Below are positions 20,021 through 29,691 of a DNA stretch of 64,000 nt, one piece after another (position 1 is the stretch's first letter; each line of letters opens with the position of its first letter). Below the pieces are notes generated by a model that saw only the letters and a program-made list of their open reading frames with translations, searched no databases and was not told the origin of the DNA. The position numbers were made by a program, and so were the translations under genes. Source of the stretch: Bacteroidota bacterium (GTDB taxonomy: Bacteria; Bacteroidota; Bacteroidia; Bacteroidales; JAAUTT01); the NCBI GenBank assembly GCA_020048915.1, contig JAIFLU010000033.1, positions 1 to 64,000 on the forward strand, written 5' to 3'.

Positions 20021-22342
20021 ATGAATACAAGATCGATAATACTAATCATTCTGGGTGTTTTTCTGGCCTTTTCGGGTATTTCGGCAAGTCCCGACTGGAG
20101 CGCCAACTGGATTTCGCATCCCGATTGCCAGAATGCCACCAACACCTGGCTCACATTTCGTAAAGAAATTACTCTTTCCCAAAAACCTGACAAAGCGATT
20201 GTCCAAATCGCTGTCGACACGAAATACTGGCTTTGGGTGAATGGCGAACTGGCTGTTTTCGAGGGCGGAGTCAAACGTGGCCCAACCCCCAACGACATCT
20301 ACTTTGATGAGGTTGATCTTGCTCCATTTCTTGCTGAAGGAAAAAACAGTCTGGCCATTTTGGTTTGGTATTTCGGGAAAGATGGTTTCTCGCATAAAAG
20401 CAGTGGAAAGGCCGGTTTGCTGTTTCAGGGAAAAATAGGTGACCAGTTGATTGTTAGCGATAAATCTTGGACAACAGCCATTCACCCGTCCTACGAATTG
20501 ACCGGCAAACCGCATCCGAATTTCAGGCTGCCCGAATCCAATATCAGGTACGATGCCCGCAATACTCTGGGCGACTGGACTGCAAAAAACTACAAACTAT
20601 CCGGAGGGTGGAAAGCTGTCAGGGAGTTGGGAGTTCCTCCTGTTGCCCCATGGAACAAACTATTGCCACGAGTGATTCCACAGTGGAAAAATTCGGGTTT
20701 GCTAGAGTATAAAAATCAGGCCGAATTGCCCCGGATAAGTAGTGGAAAAGCTGTTGAATGCGATCTTCCCACAAATATACATGCAACTCCGTATCTAAAG
20801 ATCGAAGCGTCTGCTGGTTTGGTCATCGGCATTCAGACTGACAATTACCGGGGAGGCAGTGAGCCCAATGTCCGGGCCGAATATGTCACAAAGGAAGGCA
20901 TTCAGGAATACGAAAGTTTGGGCTGGATGAACGGGCATAAAATCATTTATTCTATTCCCGAAGGGGTGAAAATAATCGCGCTGAAATACCGCGAAACCGG
21001 TTACGATACTGAGTTTGCCGGAAGTTTTAACTCTAACGATCCATTTTTCAATAAACTGTGGGAAAAAGCTGTCCGCACCTTGTATGTGACCATGCGCGAC
21101 AATTACATGGATTGCCCCGACCGGGAGCGCGCCCAATGGTGGGGCGATGCAGTGGTTGAAGGCGGCGAAGCTTTTTATGCCCTCTGTCCCAAAAGCCATC
21201 TGCTTTTCCGTAAAGGAATTTATGAACTGATTGGCTGGCAAAACCACGATAGCTCGCTGTTTGCCCCCATACCTGCCGGTAACTGGAACCAGGAATTGCC
21301 AAGCCAGATGCTGGCATCGGTCGGACATTTTGGTTTCTGGACATATTATCTGCACTCGGGCGACAAACAAACCATTGCCGAAAACTATGAAGGGGTGAAA
21401 AAATATATGGGCATCTGGAAACTGAAGGACGATGGAACACTGGTTTACCGTCAGGGAGGCTGGCCATGGGGAGATTGGGGCGAGCAGGTTGACATTGAAT
21501 TGATAGAAAACGCCTGGTATCAGCTTGCACTTTTGGGAGCAAGAAATATGGCTCTTTTGCTGGGAAAAACAGACGATGCAGCCATGTTTGCCCAAAAAAT
21601 GGATGCTTTTAAAGCTGCCTTTAACAAAAACTTCTGGACAGGAAAGGAATACCGCCACTACAATTATAAAGGGCAAACTGATGACAGGGCTCAATCGCTC
21701 GCTGTATTGTCGGGACTTGCCGATGCCGAAAAATACCCTGCGCTCTTCGAAGTGTTCAAAACACAGGAATTTGCCAGCCCTTACATGGAAAAATATGTGT
21801 TAGAGGCCCTGTTTCAGATGGGGCATGACGAATATGCCCTTCAACGGATGAAAAAGCGTTTTAAAGAAATGGTTGAACATCCCGATTATACTACACTTTT
21901 CGAAGGTTGGGGAATTGGTTCGAAAGGTTATGGCGGAGGAACCACCAATCATGCCTGGAGTGGGGGAGGGTTGACCATCCTTTCGCAATATGTATGCGGA
22001 ATTAGTCCATTGGAGCCAGGCTATAAAAAATTCCGCATTGCCCCACAGCCATCGGGTTTAAAAGAAGCCCGCGCAAAAATGTTATCGGTGAATGGCCCGA
22101 TAGAAGCATCCTTCAGCGAAAGCTCATCCGGAATCAGTATCCAGGCTTCGGTACCGCAAACAACATCAGCGGTGGTGGTTATACCTTATCCAAAAATTAA
22201 ACAGATAAAGGTTAACGGAAAATTGGTATGGAGCAATGGTAAATTTATAGGGAAACTGCAGGGAATTAGTAAGGCAAACGGAGATAATAATGTTGCTTTT
22301 GAAGTTGGAGCTGGGACCTGGAACTTTGAAGCAGAATATTAA
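20021..22342 (+). CDS. GH78-type alpha-L-rhamnosidase, exported
   Basis: The start at 20021 gives MNTRSIILIILGVFLAFSGISA, a clean signal peptide, 29 bp after GH42; an open frame extends back into GH42 but lacks a signal. The N-terminal beta-sandwich is rhamnosidase-like (WSANWISHPDC; YWLWVNGELAV). The (alpha/alpha)6 barrel contains YMDCPDRERAQWWGD (from D364), the acid-bearing GH78 signature, and LFEGWG with E628 as candidate general base. The C-terminal beta domain (PGYKKFRIAPQP) is also typical. The 773-residue length fits GH78. It should remove terminal alpha-L-rhamnose. GH78 together with GH105 and GH28 further downstream points to rhamnogalacturonan. Confidence 0.9.
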   Translation: MNTRSIILIILGVFLAFSGISASPDWSANWISHPDCQNATNTWLTFRKEITLSQKPDKAIVQIAVDTKYWLWVNGELAVFEGGVKRGPTPNDIYFDEVDLAPFLAEGKNSLAILVWYFGKDGFSHKSSGKAGLLFQGKIGDQLIVSDKSWTTAIHPSYELTGKPHPNFRLPESNIRYDARNTLGDWTAKNYKLSGGWKAVRELGVPPVAPWNKLLPRVIPQWKNSGLLEYKNQAELPRISSGKAVECDLPTNIHATPYLKIEASAGLVIGIQTDNYRGGSEPNVRAEYVTKEGIQEYESLGWMNGHKIIYSIPEGVKIIALKYRETGYDTEFAGSFNSNDPFFNKLWEKAVRTLYVTMRDNYMDCPDRERAQWWGDAVVEGGEAFYALCPKSHLLFRKGIYELIGWQNHDSSLFAPIPAGNWNQELPSQMLASVGHFGFWTYYLHSGDKQTIAENYEGVKKYMGIWKLKDDGTLVYRQGGWPWGDWGEQVDIELIENAWYQLALLGARNMALLLGKTDDAAMFAQKMDAFKAAFNKNFWTGKEYRHYNYKGQTDDRAQSLAVLSGLADAEKYPALFEVFKTQEFASPYMEKYVLEALFQMGHDEYALQRMKKRFKEMVEHPDYTTLFEGWGIGSKGYGGGTTNHAWSGGGLTILSQYVCGISPLEPGYKKFRIAPQPSGLKEARAKMLSVNGPIEASFSESSSGISIQASVPQTTSAVVVIPYPKIKQIKVNGKLVWSNGKFIGKLQGISKANGDNNVAFEVGAGTWNFEAEY

Positions 22343-22363
22343 AACACAATTAAAACTTATATT

Positions 22364-24304
22364 ATGAAAGCATTTTTCAGTTTAGTCCTGGTAATCCTGC
22401 TTCTCGGATGCCAGGAACCAGTTAAGGATGCGGTGACCATTCATACCAAAGAAGAAGGTGAGCCAATCTCGAAATATGTCTACGGACAGTTTATCGAACA
22501 CCTTGGTAAAAGTGTTTATGGTGGGTTATGGGCCGAAATGGTTCAGGACAGGAAATTTTTCTTCGCCATTAAGGACTATTACGATCCCTGTGGAATTGAG
22601 CAACCAAACGATTATTGGGGCGGAAGTCCGTTCCCTTACATGAAAGCATCGCCCTGGAAAATTATTGGTGCCGGAACTGTTAAAATGGACAGCATTGCGC
22701 CTTTTACAGGCAAATATGCCGCTAAAATTACATTGCCCAATAATGGCGCTTTTGCAGGTATAGCTCAGGAATCTTTTTCATTGCTAAAGGACAAAGATTA
22801 CAATGGTTATATTTACCTGGCAGGTGTTCCCGAAGCAGCTCCTGTTGTGGTTCGGCTGGTTACCAGTAAGGGCGATACCATGCTTCAGAAAATTGAGACA
22901 ATTACGAAAGATTATGCCAAATATTCCCTTGGGTTTAAATCGGCAGTTACCGATAGTGCAAGGCTGGAAATAGTTAGTTCCGGGAAAGGAATGTTTAAAA
23001 TAGGAACACTGTCGTTAATGCCTGCTGATAATATTGATGGATGGCGAGCCGATGTGGTTGCCCTGCTGAAACAGCTCAATTCTCCCATTTACCGGTGGCC
23101 GGGAGGCAATTTTGTAAGCGGTTACGACTGGCGCAATGGTGTTGGCGAACGCGACAAGCGTCCTACTACCAAAAATCCGGCCTGGACAGGAATTGAAACG
23201 AACGATGTGGGTATTCATGAGTTTATGAACCTGATGAAGATTATCAACTCCGAACCTTTTATTGCTGTCAATCTTGGTCTTGGTTCCGTCGAGGATGCCA
23301 TTGCCGAGGTTGAATACTGCAATGGAGATACTACAACTGCTGAAGGCAAGAAAAGGAAATTAAACAGTGCAGCTGACCCTTTTAAAGTGAAATACTGGGC
23401 GGTGGGCAACGAAATGTTCGGGAGCTGGCAGCTTGGCTTTATGCCCATTGCCGATTACCAGGCAAAACATAACAAAGCGGCAGCCGGAATCTGGAAGGTT
23501 GATTCAACAGCACAGCTCATTGGCGTTGGCGATATCGGCACCAACTGGAGCCGGCGTATGATGACCGTTAGCGGCGATTATATGAACCTGTTGAGCGAGC
23601 ACCAGTATTCGAAAGAAGGAGCAGATGTGGTATCACATATCAATGCATTGGCCAGTCAGATCAAAGCTGTGGCCGATTCACACCGGATCTACCGCAAAGA
23701 GGTGCCGGGCCTGGAAGCCAAAGATATCCGCATTGCCCTCGACGAATATAATTATTGGTATGGCCCCAATCCTTATGGAGAGCTGGGTATTGTTTACCAT
23801 CAAAAGGATGCTTTGGGGGTAGCCAAAGCCCTGCATGAGATGTTCCGCAACAGCGATCTTTATTTCATGGCCAATTATGCCCAAACGGTAAATGTGCTGG
23901 GCTGTATAAAAGCCGACGGTATCACTTCGGCATTGGAAGCTACTGCCTTGCCCCTGATTCTTTACCGTAACCACTATGGCACCATTCCGGTGAAAGTTAC
24001 CGATACCATCTCAGGGTTGGATGTGGTTGCGGCCTATACTTCCGGAAAGGATTCCATGACCGTGGCCGTAGTAAGTTCGCTGGACAGGGAATCTTCGTTC
24101 AAACTAAATTTTGAACAGGGAGCCACCGGGAACGGTTATAAAATATGGACAATTGCAAATTCCGACCCCATGGCATTTAATCAACCTGGGAAAGAACCGA
24201 AAATTGTGATCAGTTCCGAAGAAAAAACATCGAAAATCAAAAGCTTAAAAATACCTGCCTATGGCATTGTATTAGTAAAATTTGCGTTCAGGGAATTGCA
24301 TTGA
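22364..24304 (+). CDS. GH51 alpha-L-arabinofuranosidase, lipoprotein
   Basis: This 646-residue enzyme has a lipoprotein signal (MKAFFSLVLVILLLGC, Cys16), so it is membrane-anchored. The N-terminal region has VYGQFIEHLGKSVYGGLW, the GH51 opening; a carbohydrate-binding-like insertion follows at ~100-220. The barrel contains YRWPGGNFVSGYDWRNGVG, acid/base E350 in WAVGNEMFGSW and nucleophile E461 in IALDEYNYWYG. It removes alpha-L-arabinofuranose from arabinan, arabinogalactan or similar side chains. It is the last gene of the operon; a strong terminator begins 9 bp after the stop. Confidence 0.94.
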   Translation: MKAFFSLVLVILLLGCQEPVKDAVTIHTKEEGEPISKYVYGQFIEHLGKSVYGGLWAEMVQDRKFFFAIKDYYDPCGIEQPNDYWGGSPFPYMKASPWKIIGAGTVKMDSIAPFTGKYAAKITLPNNGAFAGIAQESFSLLKDKDYNGYIYLAGVPEAAPVVVRLVTSKGDTMLQKIETITKDYAKYSLGFKSAVTDSARLEIVSSGKGMFKIGTLSLMPADNIDGWRADVVALLKQLNSPIYRWPGGNFVSGYDWRNGVGERDKRPTTKNPAWTGIETNDVGIHEFMNLMKIINSEPFIAVNLGLGSVEDAIAEVEYCNGDTTTAEGKKRKLNSAADPFKVKYWAVGNEMFGSWQLGFMPIADYQAKHNKAAAGIWKVDSTAQLIGVGDIGTNWSRRMMTVSGDYMNLLSEHQYSKEGADVVSHINALASQIKAVADSHRIYRKEVPGLEAKDIRIALDEYNYWYGPNPYGELGIVYHQKDALGVAKALHEMFRNSDLYFMANYAQTVNVLGCIKADGITSALEATALPLILYRNHYGTIPVKVTDTISGLDVVAAYTSGKDSMTVAVVSSLDRESSFKLNFEQGATGNGYKIWTIANSDPMAFNQPGKEPKIVISSEEKTSKIKSLKIPAYGIVLVKFAFRELH

Positions 24305-24312
24305 TTTATATG

Positions 24313-24350
24313 CCGCACAACGGGTGCTTTTTCTGTTGTGCGGTTTTTTC
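24313..24350 (+). terminator. Rho-independent terminator after GH51
   Basis: A perfect 9-bp stem (CCGCACAAC / GTTGTGCGG) with a 13-nt loop is followed by TTTTTTC. It ends the GH95-GH51 operon. The 93 bp from here to the sigma-factor start should hold the promoter for the regulatory operon. Confidence 0.92.
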
Positions 24351-24443
24351 ATTTATGAAATCTTTGGAGGTTCCTGCAAAATGTCTTTAATTTACCCGCC
24401 TTTTATGATGAAGGATTTTCCCGATATTAAGTAAAACCTGTCA

Positions 24444-25001
24444 ATGACTAAGTCGGAACATGAATTAATCGAATTATTAAAGGAAGGTGACGAAAAGGCA
24501 TTTGAATTTATTTTCGATACTTATTTCGAAAGTTTATGTCTGTTAGCCAAAGGAATAACCAAAAATCATGAAGCTGCTGAAGATATAGTAGAAGAAATTT
24601 TTTTGCAGCTCTGGCTGAACTGTCAGATCAATCCGGTACAAACCTCCATCAAAGGATATTTGTACAAAAGTGTTTACAACAATTCCATTAAATATCTCTC
24701 TCGGGACAGAAGCAGGCTTTTATCGCTCGATGCTCCCGGAAATTTTGAGGAACCTGTGGTGCAAGAGTATCCCTTATCAAACCTTATTGCTCGGGAGCTG
24801 GAAGACAAAGCCCGCGAAATTATTCAATCCCTTCCCGATCAGTGTCGCCAGATTTATCAGCTTAACCGTTCCCAAAATTTGAAATACCACGAGATAGCCG
24901 AACGCCTCAACATAACTGTGGGTACAGTTAAAACCCAGATGAGTAGGGCTTATGCCAGATTAAGAGAAGGGTTGAAAGATCTTCTTGCAATTTTTTTATA
25001 A
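24444..25001 (+). CDS. ECF-type RNA polymerase sigma factor (Bacteroidota FecI-like)
   Basis: This 185-residue protein has sigma region 2 at ~20-90 (AFEFIFDTYFESLCLLA, AAEDIVEEIFLQLW) and region 4 at ~130-182 (SLPDQCRQIYQLNRSQNLKYHEIAERL, given in part, with the HTH NITVGTVKTQMSRAYARLRE). Next to it are a FecR-type anti-sigma gene and a SusC with an STN domain, the classic three-part transenvelope relay. In that relay ligand binding at the outer-membrane transporter frees the sigma factor. Target promoters probably include the SusCD below and perhaps the GH105-GH28-GH92 operon (inference). Confidence 0.95.
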   Translation: MTKSEHELIELLKEGDEKAFEFIFDTYFESLCLLAKGITKNHEAAEDIVEEIFLQLWLNCQINPVQTSIKGYLYKSVYNNSIKYLSRDRSRLLSLDAPGNFEEPVVQEYPLSNLIARELEDKAREIIQSLPDQCRQIYQLNRSQNLKYHEIAERLNITVGTVKTQMSRAYARLREGLKDLLAIFL

Positions 25002-25063
25002 AAATTTGAAAATCCCTGTCAACCTTTTTTGAAGTTTACGATCGTTACATCATACAAAATAAT

Positions 25064-26221
25064 ATGCAGATACAAAATCGACCTAAGGACGAAATGGATG
25101 AGCTTTTGATCCAATATCTCAGCAGCAATGTTTCGGCTGATGAGATGAAGCTTATTGAAAGCTGGATTGCAAATGACTCATCAAACAAAAAATATTTCGA
25201 AGAGCTAAAAGAATTATTTCTGATTGGGCAGGTATCGCAGTCTCCTTCGGGTTTCGACAAGCAAAAAAGCCTGGAGAGGATCAAAAGAAAATATTACCAG
25301 GAAAAATACTTGAAAATGAAGGAGATCAAGTTGAATTACAAACGCGATTCTTCGGTGAAAAAGCTCGTATTTGCCATTGCAGCTACATTTTTACTTACCC
25401 TGGGAATTGGTACTGTTTGGATGAGGCTTTCGAATAAGGAAAAAACTTCAGCTCCCATAGCTGCTTACAACGAAATATCGGCGCCATTGGGATCGCGCAC
25501 GAGCCTTACACTGCCTGATGGTACAAAGGTCTGGTTGAATGCGGGCAGTAAAATAAAATATGCTATGGATTTCATTAAGAACGACAGGGAAGTTTCTTTA
25601 TCCGGCGAAGCTTTTTTCGAGGTTTCGAAGGTGGAAGGGAAACGATTTATAGTTCATACCGGGCAGCTTGATATCAAAGTGTGGGGAACAAAATTTAACG
25701 TAAAAGCTTACCCCGATGAAAAGACCATTCAGACCACACTGGTAGAGGGCTCGGTTTCAATTAAGGATCTGAAAAAGAAAAAAGGGGATACTGAAACATA
25801 CCTGGTTCCAAATCAAACCGCTATTTTTTACAAAGACCTTAACTCGTTTTCAGCTCAGACAACGAGGCCGGATATAGGAAATTACCTTGAGGAACCGTTG
25901 GAGGTGAAGGATAAAGTAAACACGCTCCTGTATACTTCATGGAAAGATGAGAAATGGGTAATTGAAGGACAAACCCTGGAGATCTTTACCAAAGAGCTTG
26001 AGCGGAGATTTCATGTGGAGATCTCGTTCAGGGACGAGGAGGTCAAAAATTACAAGTTCAACGGCATAATAGCAAACGAAACCTTAGAGCAGATATTGGA
26101 AGTAATAAGGATTACAGCTCCGATAGATTATGAAATATCCTTAAATAAAGTAGTGTTGAAAGAGGATAAAAAATCGAGAAACATATATGAGAAATTTTTA
26201 AAACGTAATAACCAAAAATAG
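25064..26221 (+). CDS. FecR-family anti-sigma factor
   Basis: This 385-residue inner-membrane regulator begins 62 bp after the sigma gene. Its cytosolic N-terminus (~10-60; LLIQYLSSNVSADEMKLIES) binds the sigma factor, and a single membrane segment lies at ~101-120. The periplasmic FecR domain (~140-250) has SRTSLTLPDGTKVWLNAGS and EVSLSGEAFFEVSK. The C-terminal DUF4974/STN-like module (~300-370) has LEIFTKELERRFHVEISF and LEQILEVI. It should receive the signal from the STN domain of the SusC encoded next. Confidence 0.95.
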   Translation: MQIQNRPKDEMDELLIQYLSSNVSADEMKLIESWIANDSSNKKYFEELKELFLIGQVSQSPSGFDKQKSLERIKRKYYQEKYLKMKEIKLNYKRDSSVKKLVFAIAATFLLTLGIGTVWMRLSNKEKTSAPIAAYNEISAPLGSRTSLTLPDGTKVWLNAGSKIKYAMDFIKNDREVSLSGEAFFEVSKVEGKRFIVHTGQLDIKVWGTKFNVKAYPDEKTIQTTLVEGSVSIKDLKKKKGDTETYLVPNQTAIFYKDLNSFSAQTTRPDIGNYLEEPLEVKDKVNTLLYTSWKDEKWVIEGQTLEIFTKELERRFHVEISFRDEEVKNYKFNGIIANETLEQILEVIRITAPIDYEISLNKVVLKEDKKSRNIYEKFLKRNNQK

Positions 26222-26258
26222 CCTATGTAAAAATTATGACACTAAACTAAACTACAAA

Positions 26259-26321
26259 GCGCAGAATGGTAGAACATCCTGCGCCCTTTAAGCCTAAACG
26301 CCACTGGAAATGGTATTTAGG
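26259..26321 (+). promoter_or_regulatory. Tandem hairpins between anti-sigma gene and SusC
   Basis: The 134-bp gap holds two adjacent inverted repeats. The first, 26259-26284, has 10-bp arms GCGCAGAATG / CATCCTGCGC with one mismatch. The second, 26293-26321, pairs CCTAAA--CCA with TGG--TTTAGG. Neither has a T-run, so they are more likely RNA-processing or stability elements, or an attenuator, than terminators. They would let the transporter mRNA be produced at a different level from the sigma/anti-sigma mRNA. Function is inferred. Confidence 0.5.
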
Positions 26322-26355
26322 ATAATTTAAATAATAACTTAAATCGTACAAATCT

Positions 26356-29300
26356 ATGAAAAAAAAAGATTACTGGTGTTCTTTGCGCCTAAGTGAAGGA
26401 TATAAAAAACTACTACTGATTATGAAATTATCCCTTATTATTAATGTGTTGTTTCTTACTTCCATCTGTGCTACTTCTTTTTCCCAAAAAAGCAGCTTTA
26501 CCCTGAATATGAAAGATGTAACCATTAAAGATGTAATTAAAACAATTGAAGCCAAAAGCGACTACCGTTTCTTTTACAACGATGAGCTTAGCGATGTTTC
26601 GCGTAAGGTAAACATTAGTTTTAATGAAGCGCCTATTGACCAAATACTTGCTGAACTTTTCGATAAAACAGGTATAAGCTATAAATTTCTTGAGAACCGC
26701 CTGGTAGTCATTGCTCCGGAAACTTCTATACAACAGCAAAAGGTAACAGGAACTGTTACCGACGCTACCAACGGAGAACCAATTATTGGTGCGAATGTGG
26801 TAGTTGAAGGAACAACTCTTGGCGTAGTTACCGATGCGGATGGTAAGTTTACGCTTGATGTCCCCAATTCTAATTCTGTTTTAGTGGTTTCTTTTTTGGG
26901 TTACCTTACCGAGCGTATATCAGTAAACGGGCAATCGGAACTTACCATTGCACTGGTTACCGATGTGAAAAGCCTCGAAGAGGTTGTGGTTGTTGGTTAT
27001 GGTACCGCCAAAAAACGTGATGTTACAGGAGCAATAAGTTCCATAAAATCCGAGAGTATTCTGCGCTCAAATCCGGTGCAGCCCGCGAAAGCACTTCAGG
27101 GACAGGTAGCCGGGGTTAACGTAAATAAAAATAGTTCCAGGCCGGGAGCCGATTATTCGATAGATATCCGTGGTGTACATTCCATAAGCTTCAGCAGCGA
27201 ACCTTTAGTGGTTATAGATGGAGTAATGGGTGGAAAATTAAATACCCTCAACCCCAGCGACATTGAAACCATGGATGTGCTGAAAGATGCTTCAGCTACT
27301 GCCATTTACGGTGCGCGTGGAGCAAACGGAGTAATAATTATTACCACTAAAAAGGGAAAACAAGGCAAGGTAAAAGTAACTTATGATGGCTATGTAGGGG
27401 TAAAAGTACCAACAAATCTGCCCGACCTAATGAATGCTCAGGAATTTTATCATGCTTATAACGATGTGGTAAAAGCTGAGAACCCTTCTGCAAATCCTTA
27501 CTGGACTTCTACCGAACTAGCTAATGTTGAAGCTGGTAAATCGGTCGATTGGGTTGATCAGGTTACTGATCCTTCCATCCAAAACAGCCATGTTCTTGCC
27601 CTCTCAGGAGGAAATGAGCACAGTACCCACTATTTTTCGGGAGGTTACCTGAACGAAAAAGGAAATTTACTTTACACGGGTTACGAGCGTTTTAATCTAA
27701 AGGGAAGCATTGACAATAAGATCAGTGAAAAAGTAAAGGTTGGTTTCAGTGCGTATTATACTTACAGCATTCAAAACCTGGGTTCCGGAGAAACCCTTAG
27801 GGGAGCTTATCGTGTTCGTCCTACCGGTTCGGTTTATTACGACGAACTTGTTAATCCTGCCGAAACAAATGATAAGAATGTGGATGGGTATGCTTTCTGG
27901 ATGGGGATTAAAGATGCACAAGTCCAGAATCCGATTCTTGAAGTTCAGGAAAAGAATAATAAGGATGAAACCAGGATATCAAGCTTTCTTGGAAACGGGT
28001 ATGTCGAAATCACTCCTTTTAAAGGAGTATCATTTAAATCGTCTCTGTCAACATCCTCCTTCAACAGCAGGCAGGGAGTATATGTGGGCGCTGATACAAA
28101 GGGCAGGCTCAATAAACAAGCTACTGCCAGAAACTCGATGAAATTAAACGGGTCGTATACATGGGACAATATTCTGAATTATAAGAATAAATTTGGAGTT
28201 CACGAGTTAAATGTAACCGCTGCACAGAGCCTTTTACAGGAACGTTTCGAATCTTCAGGAGCGAATGTTGAAAACCTTCCTTATAACTCGGAATGGTATG
28301 CCCTTAACACTGCTGCCAATATTACCGGTGTCAACAGTAGTCTGGTGGAACGCTCCATACTTTCTTACATGGGCAGGATTAACTATACGCTGATGGACAA
28401 ATACCTTTTAACAGTAACCGGTCGCTACGATGGATCTTCTGTTCTGGCTAAGGGCAATAAATGGGCTTTCTTTCCATCGGTAGCATTAGCATGGAGGGCA
28501 GGTGAGGAGCAATTTATCAAAAACCTGAATGTGTTTTCCGACCTGAAGCTAAGGTTGAGTTATGGCGAAGTAGGTAACGATGTGGTTGCTCCATACAGCA
28601 CGCAGGCATATATGCAGAAAACAAACTACGACTTCAACGGAGCCGCTGCATACGGATATGCTCCTAAAAACATTGGTAACGAAGAACTGAAATGGGAAAA
28701 CAGCAAAGAGATAAACATCGGGTTTAACTTTGGATTCCTGAAAAACAGGATATTGCTCGACATTGAATTATATAATAAAGAAACCAACGACCTGATCCAG
28801 AATGTTGCTCTACCACCATCGTACGGCTTTGGTTCTGTAACGGCTAATGTGGGCAAGCTTGTTAATAAAGGAATTGAAGTTTCGCTGAACACCATTAATG
28901 TCAAAACAAAAGATTTTCAGTGGGCTACCAGTCTCAACTGGTCGACGAATCATAACGAAATTCTCGAACTTTACGGTGGTGCAATTACAAAAGATATTGC
29001 AAACCGCTTGTTTGTTGGCGAATCGTTGCGCTCGCACTATTATTACAAGTTCGATGGTATTTGGCAACTCGACGAGGCAGATCAGGCTACTGCTTACGGT
29101 CAGGTTCCAGGATCAGTTAAAGTAGTGGATATGGTTGCCGATGGCAAAATCTCCAGCGCCGCTGATGCCGACGACCGCATTGTTCTTGGCAACGAATTGC
29201 CCGATTGGATTGGTGGTATAACAAACACCTTCAATTACAAAAACCTGGATCTGTCGTTCTTTATTTATACCCGTCAGGGGGTTATGTACCGCAACAGCAT

Positions 29301-29667
29301 GCTTCAGGGAACTATGGGTGAGTTGGGTAGTAATCGTTATAATCGTCTCAACCTGAATTATTGGACAGCCACCAACCCCACCAACGATTACTTTGGTGTA
29401 TGGCAATCAAACCCCTATCGTGAGGCTATTCAATACAAGGATGCAAGCTTCTGGAGACTATCGAACATTACTTTGGGATATAATCTCCCGTCTAACTGGT
29501 TAGAACGTTACAAAATTGGAACTTTACGACTTTACGTGCAGGCAAACAACGTGTTTTTGTTTACCGGAGAGGAAAATATCTGGATGGATCCTGAATTTAA
29601 CTCGGGTACTTATAACGACGATGTTCCAAACTCAACCTACCTGTTTGGGGTGAATCTGTCATTCTAA
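26356..29667 (+). CDS. SusC-family TonB-dependent transducer with N-terminal STN signalling domain
   Basis: This 1103-residue protein differs from the other SusCs by an STN (secretin/TonB short N-terminal) domain at ~48-120 (FTLNMKDVTIKDVIKTIEA...SYKFLENRLVVI), which contacts the FecR protein in the periplasm. A carboxypeptidase-regulatory-like sandwich (~130-200), the plug (VVVVGYGTAKKRDVTGAISS; MDVLKDASATAIYGARGANG) and the barrel follow. The start at 26356 gives a long n-region; M23 (26422, MKLSLIINVLF) would be a more canonical signal peptide start. Position after sigma and FecR genes makes it the receptor of this relay; SusD follows without a gap. Confidence 0.94.
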   Translation: MKKKDYWCSLRLSEGYKKLLLIMKLSLIINVLFLTSICATSFSQKSSFTLNMKDVTIKDVIKTIEAKSDYRFFYNDELSDVSRKVNISFNEAPIDQILAELFDKTGISYKFLENRLVVIAPETSIQQQKVTGTVTDATNGEPIIGANVVVEGTTLGVVTDADGKFTLDVPNSNSVLVVSFLGYLTERISVNGQSELTIALVTDVKSLEEVVVVGYGTAKKRDVTGAISSIKSESILRSNPVQPAKALQGQVAGVNVNKNSSRPGADYSIDIRGVHSISFSSEPLVVIDGVMGGKLNTLNPSDIETMDVLKDASATAIYGARGANGVIIITTKKGKQGKVKVTYDGYVGVKVPTNLPDLMNAQEFYHAYNDVVKAENPSANPYWTSTELANVEAGKSVDWVDQVTDPSIQNSHVLALSGGNEHSTHYFSGGYLNEKGNLLYTGYERFNLKGSIDNKISEKVKVGFSAYYTYSIQNLGSGETLRGAYRVRPTGSVYYDELVNPAETNDKNVDGYAFWMGIKDAQVQNPILEVQEKNNKDETRISSFLGNGYVEITPFKGVSFKSSLSTSSFNSRQGVYVGADTKGRLNKQATARNSMKLNGSYTWDNILNYKNKFGVHELNVTAAQSLLQERFESSGANVENLPYNSEWYALNTAANITGVNSSLVERSILSYMGRINYTLMDKYLLTVTGRYDGSSVLAKGNKWAFFPSVALAWRAGEEQFIKNLNVFSDLKLRLSYGEVGNDVVAPYSTQAYMQKTNYDFNGAAAYGYAPKNIGNEELKWENSKEINIGFNFGFLKNRILLDIELYNKETNDLIQNVALPPSYGFGSVTANVGKLVNKGIEVSLNTINVKTKDFQWATSLNWSTNHNEILELYGGAITKDIANRLFVGESLRSHYYYKFDGIWQLDEADQATAYGQVPGSVKVVDMVADGKISSAADADDRIVLGNELPDWIGGITNTFNYKNLDLSFFIYTRQGVMYRNSMLQGTMGELGSNRYNRLNLNYWTATNPTNDYFGVWQSNPYREAIQYKDASFWRLSNITLGYNLPSNWLERYKIGTLRLYVQANNVFLFTGEENIWMDPEFNSGTYNDDVPNSTYLFGVNLSF

Positions 29668-29691
29668 ATGTTAAACCGTAAAAAATTGAAT

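Noticed and set aside
20021-22342. GH106 instead of GH78
   Set aside because: The DCPDRERAQWWGD signature and the beta-sandwich plus (alpha/alpha)6 order fit GH78; GH106 proteins are longer and lack this motif.
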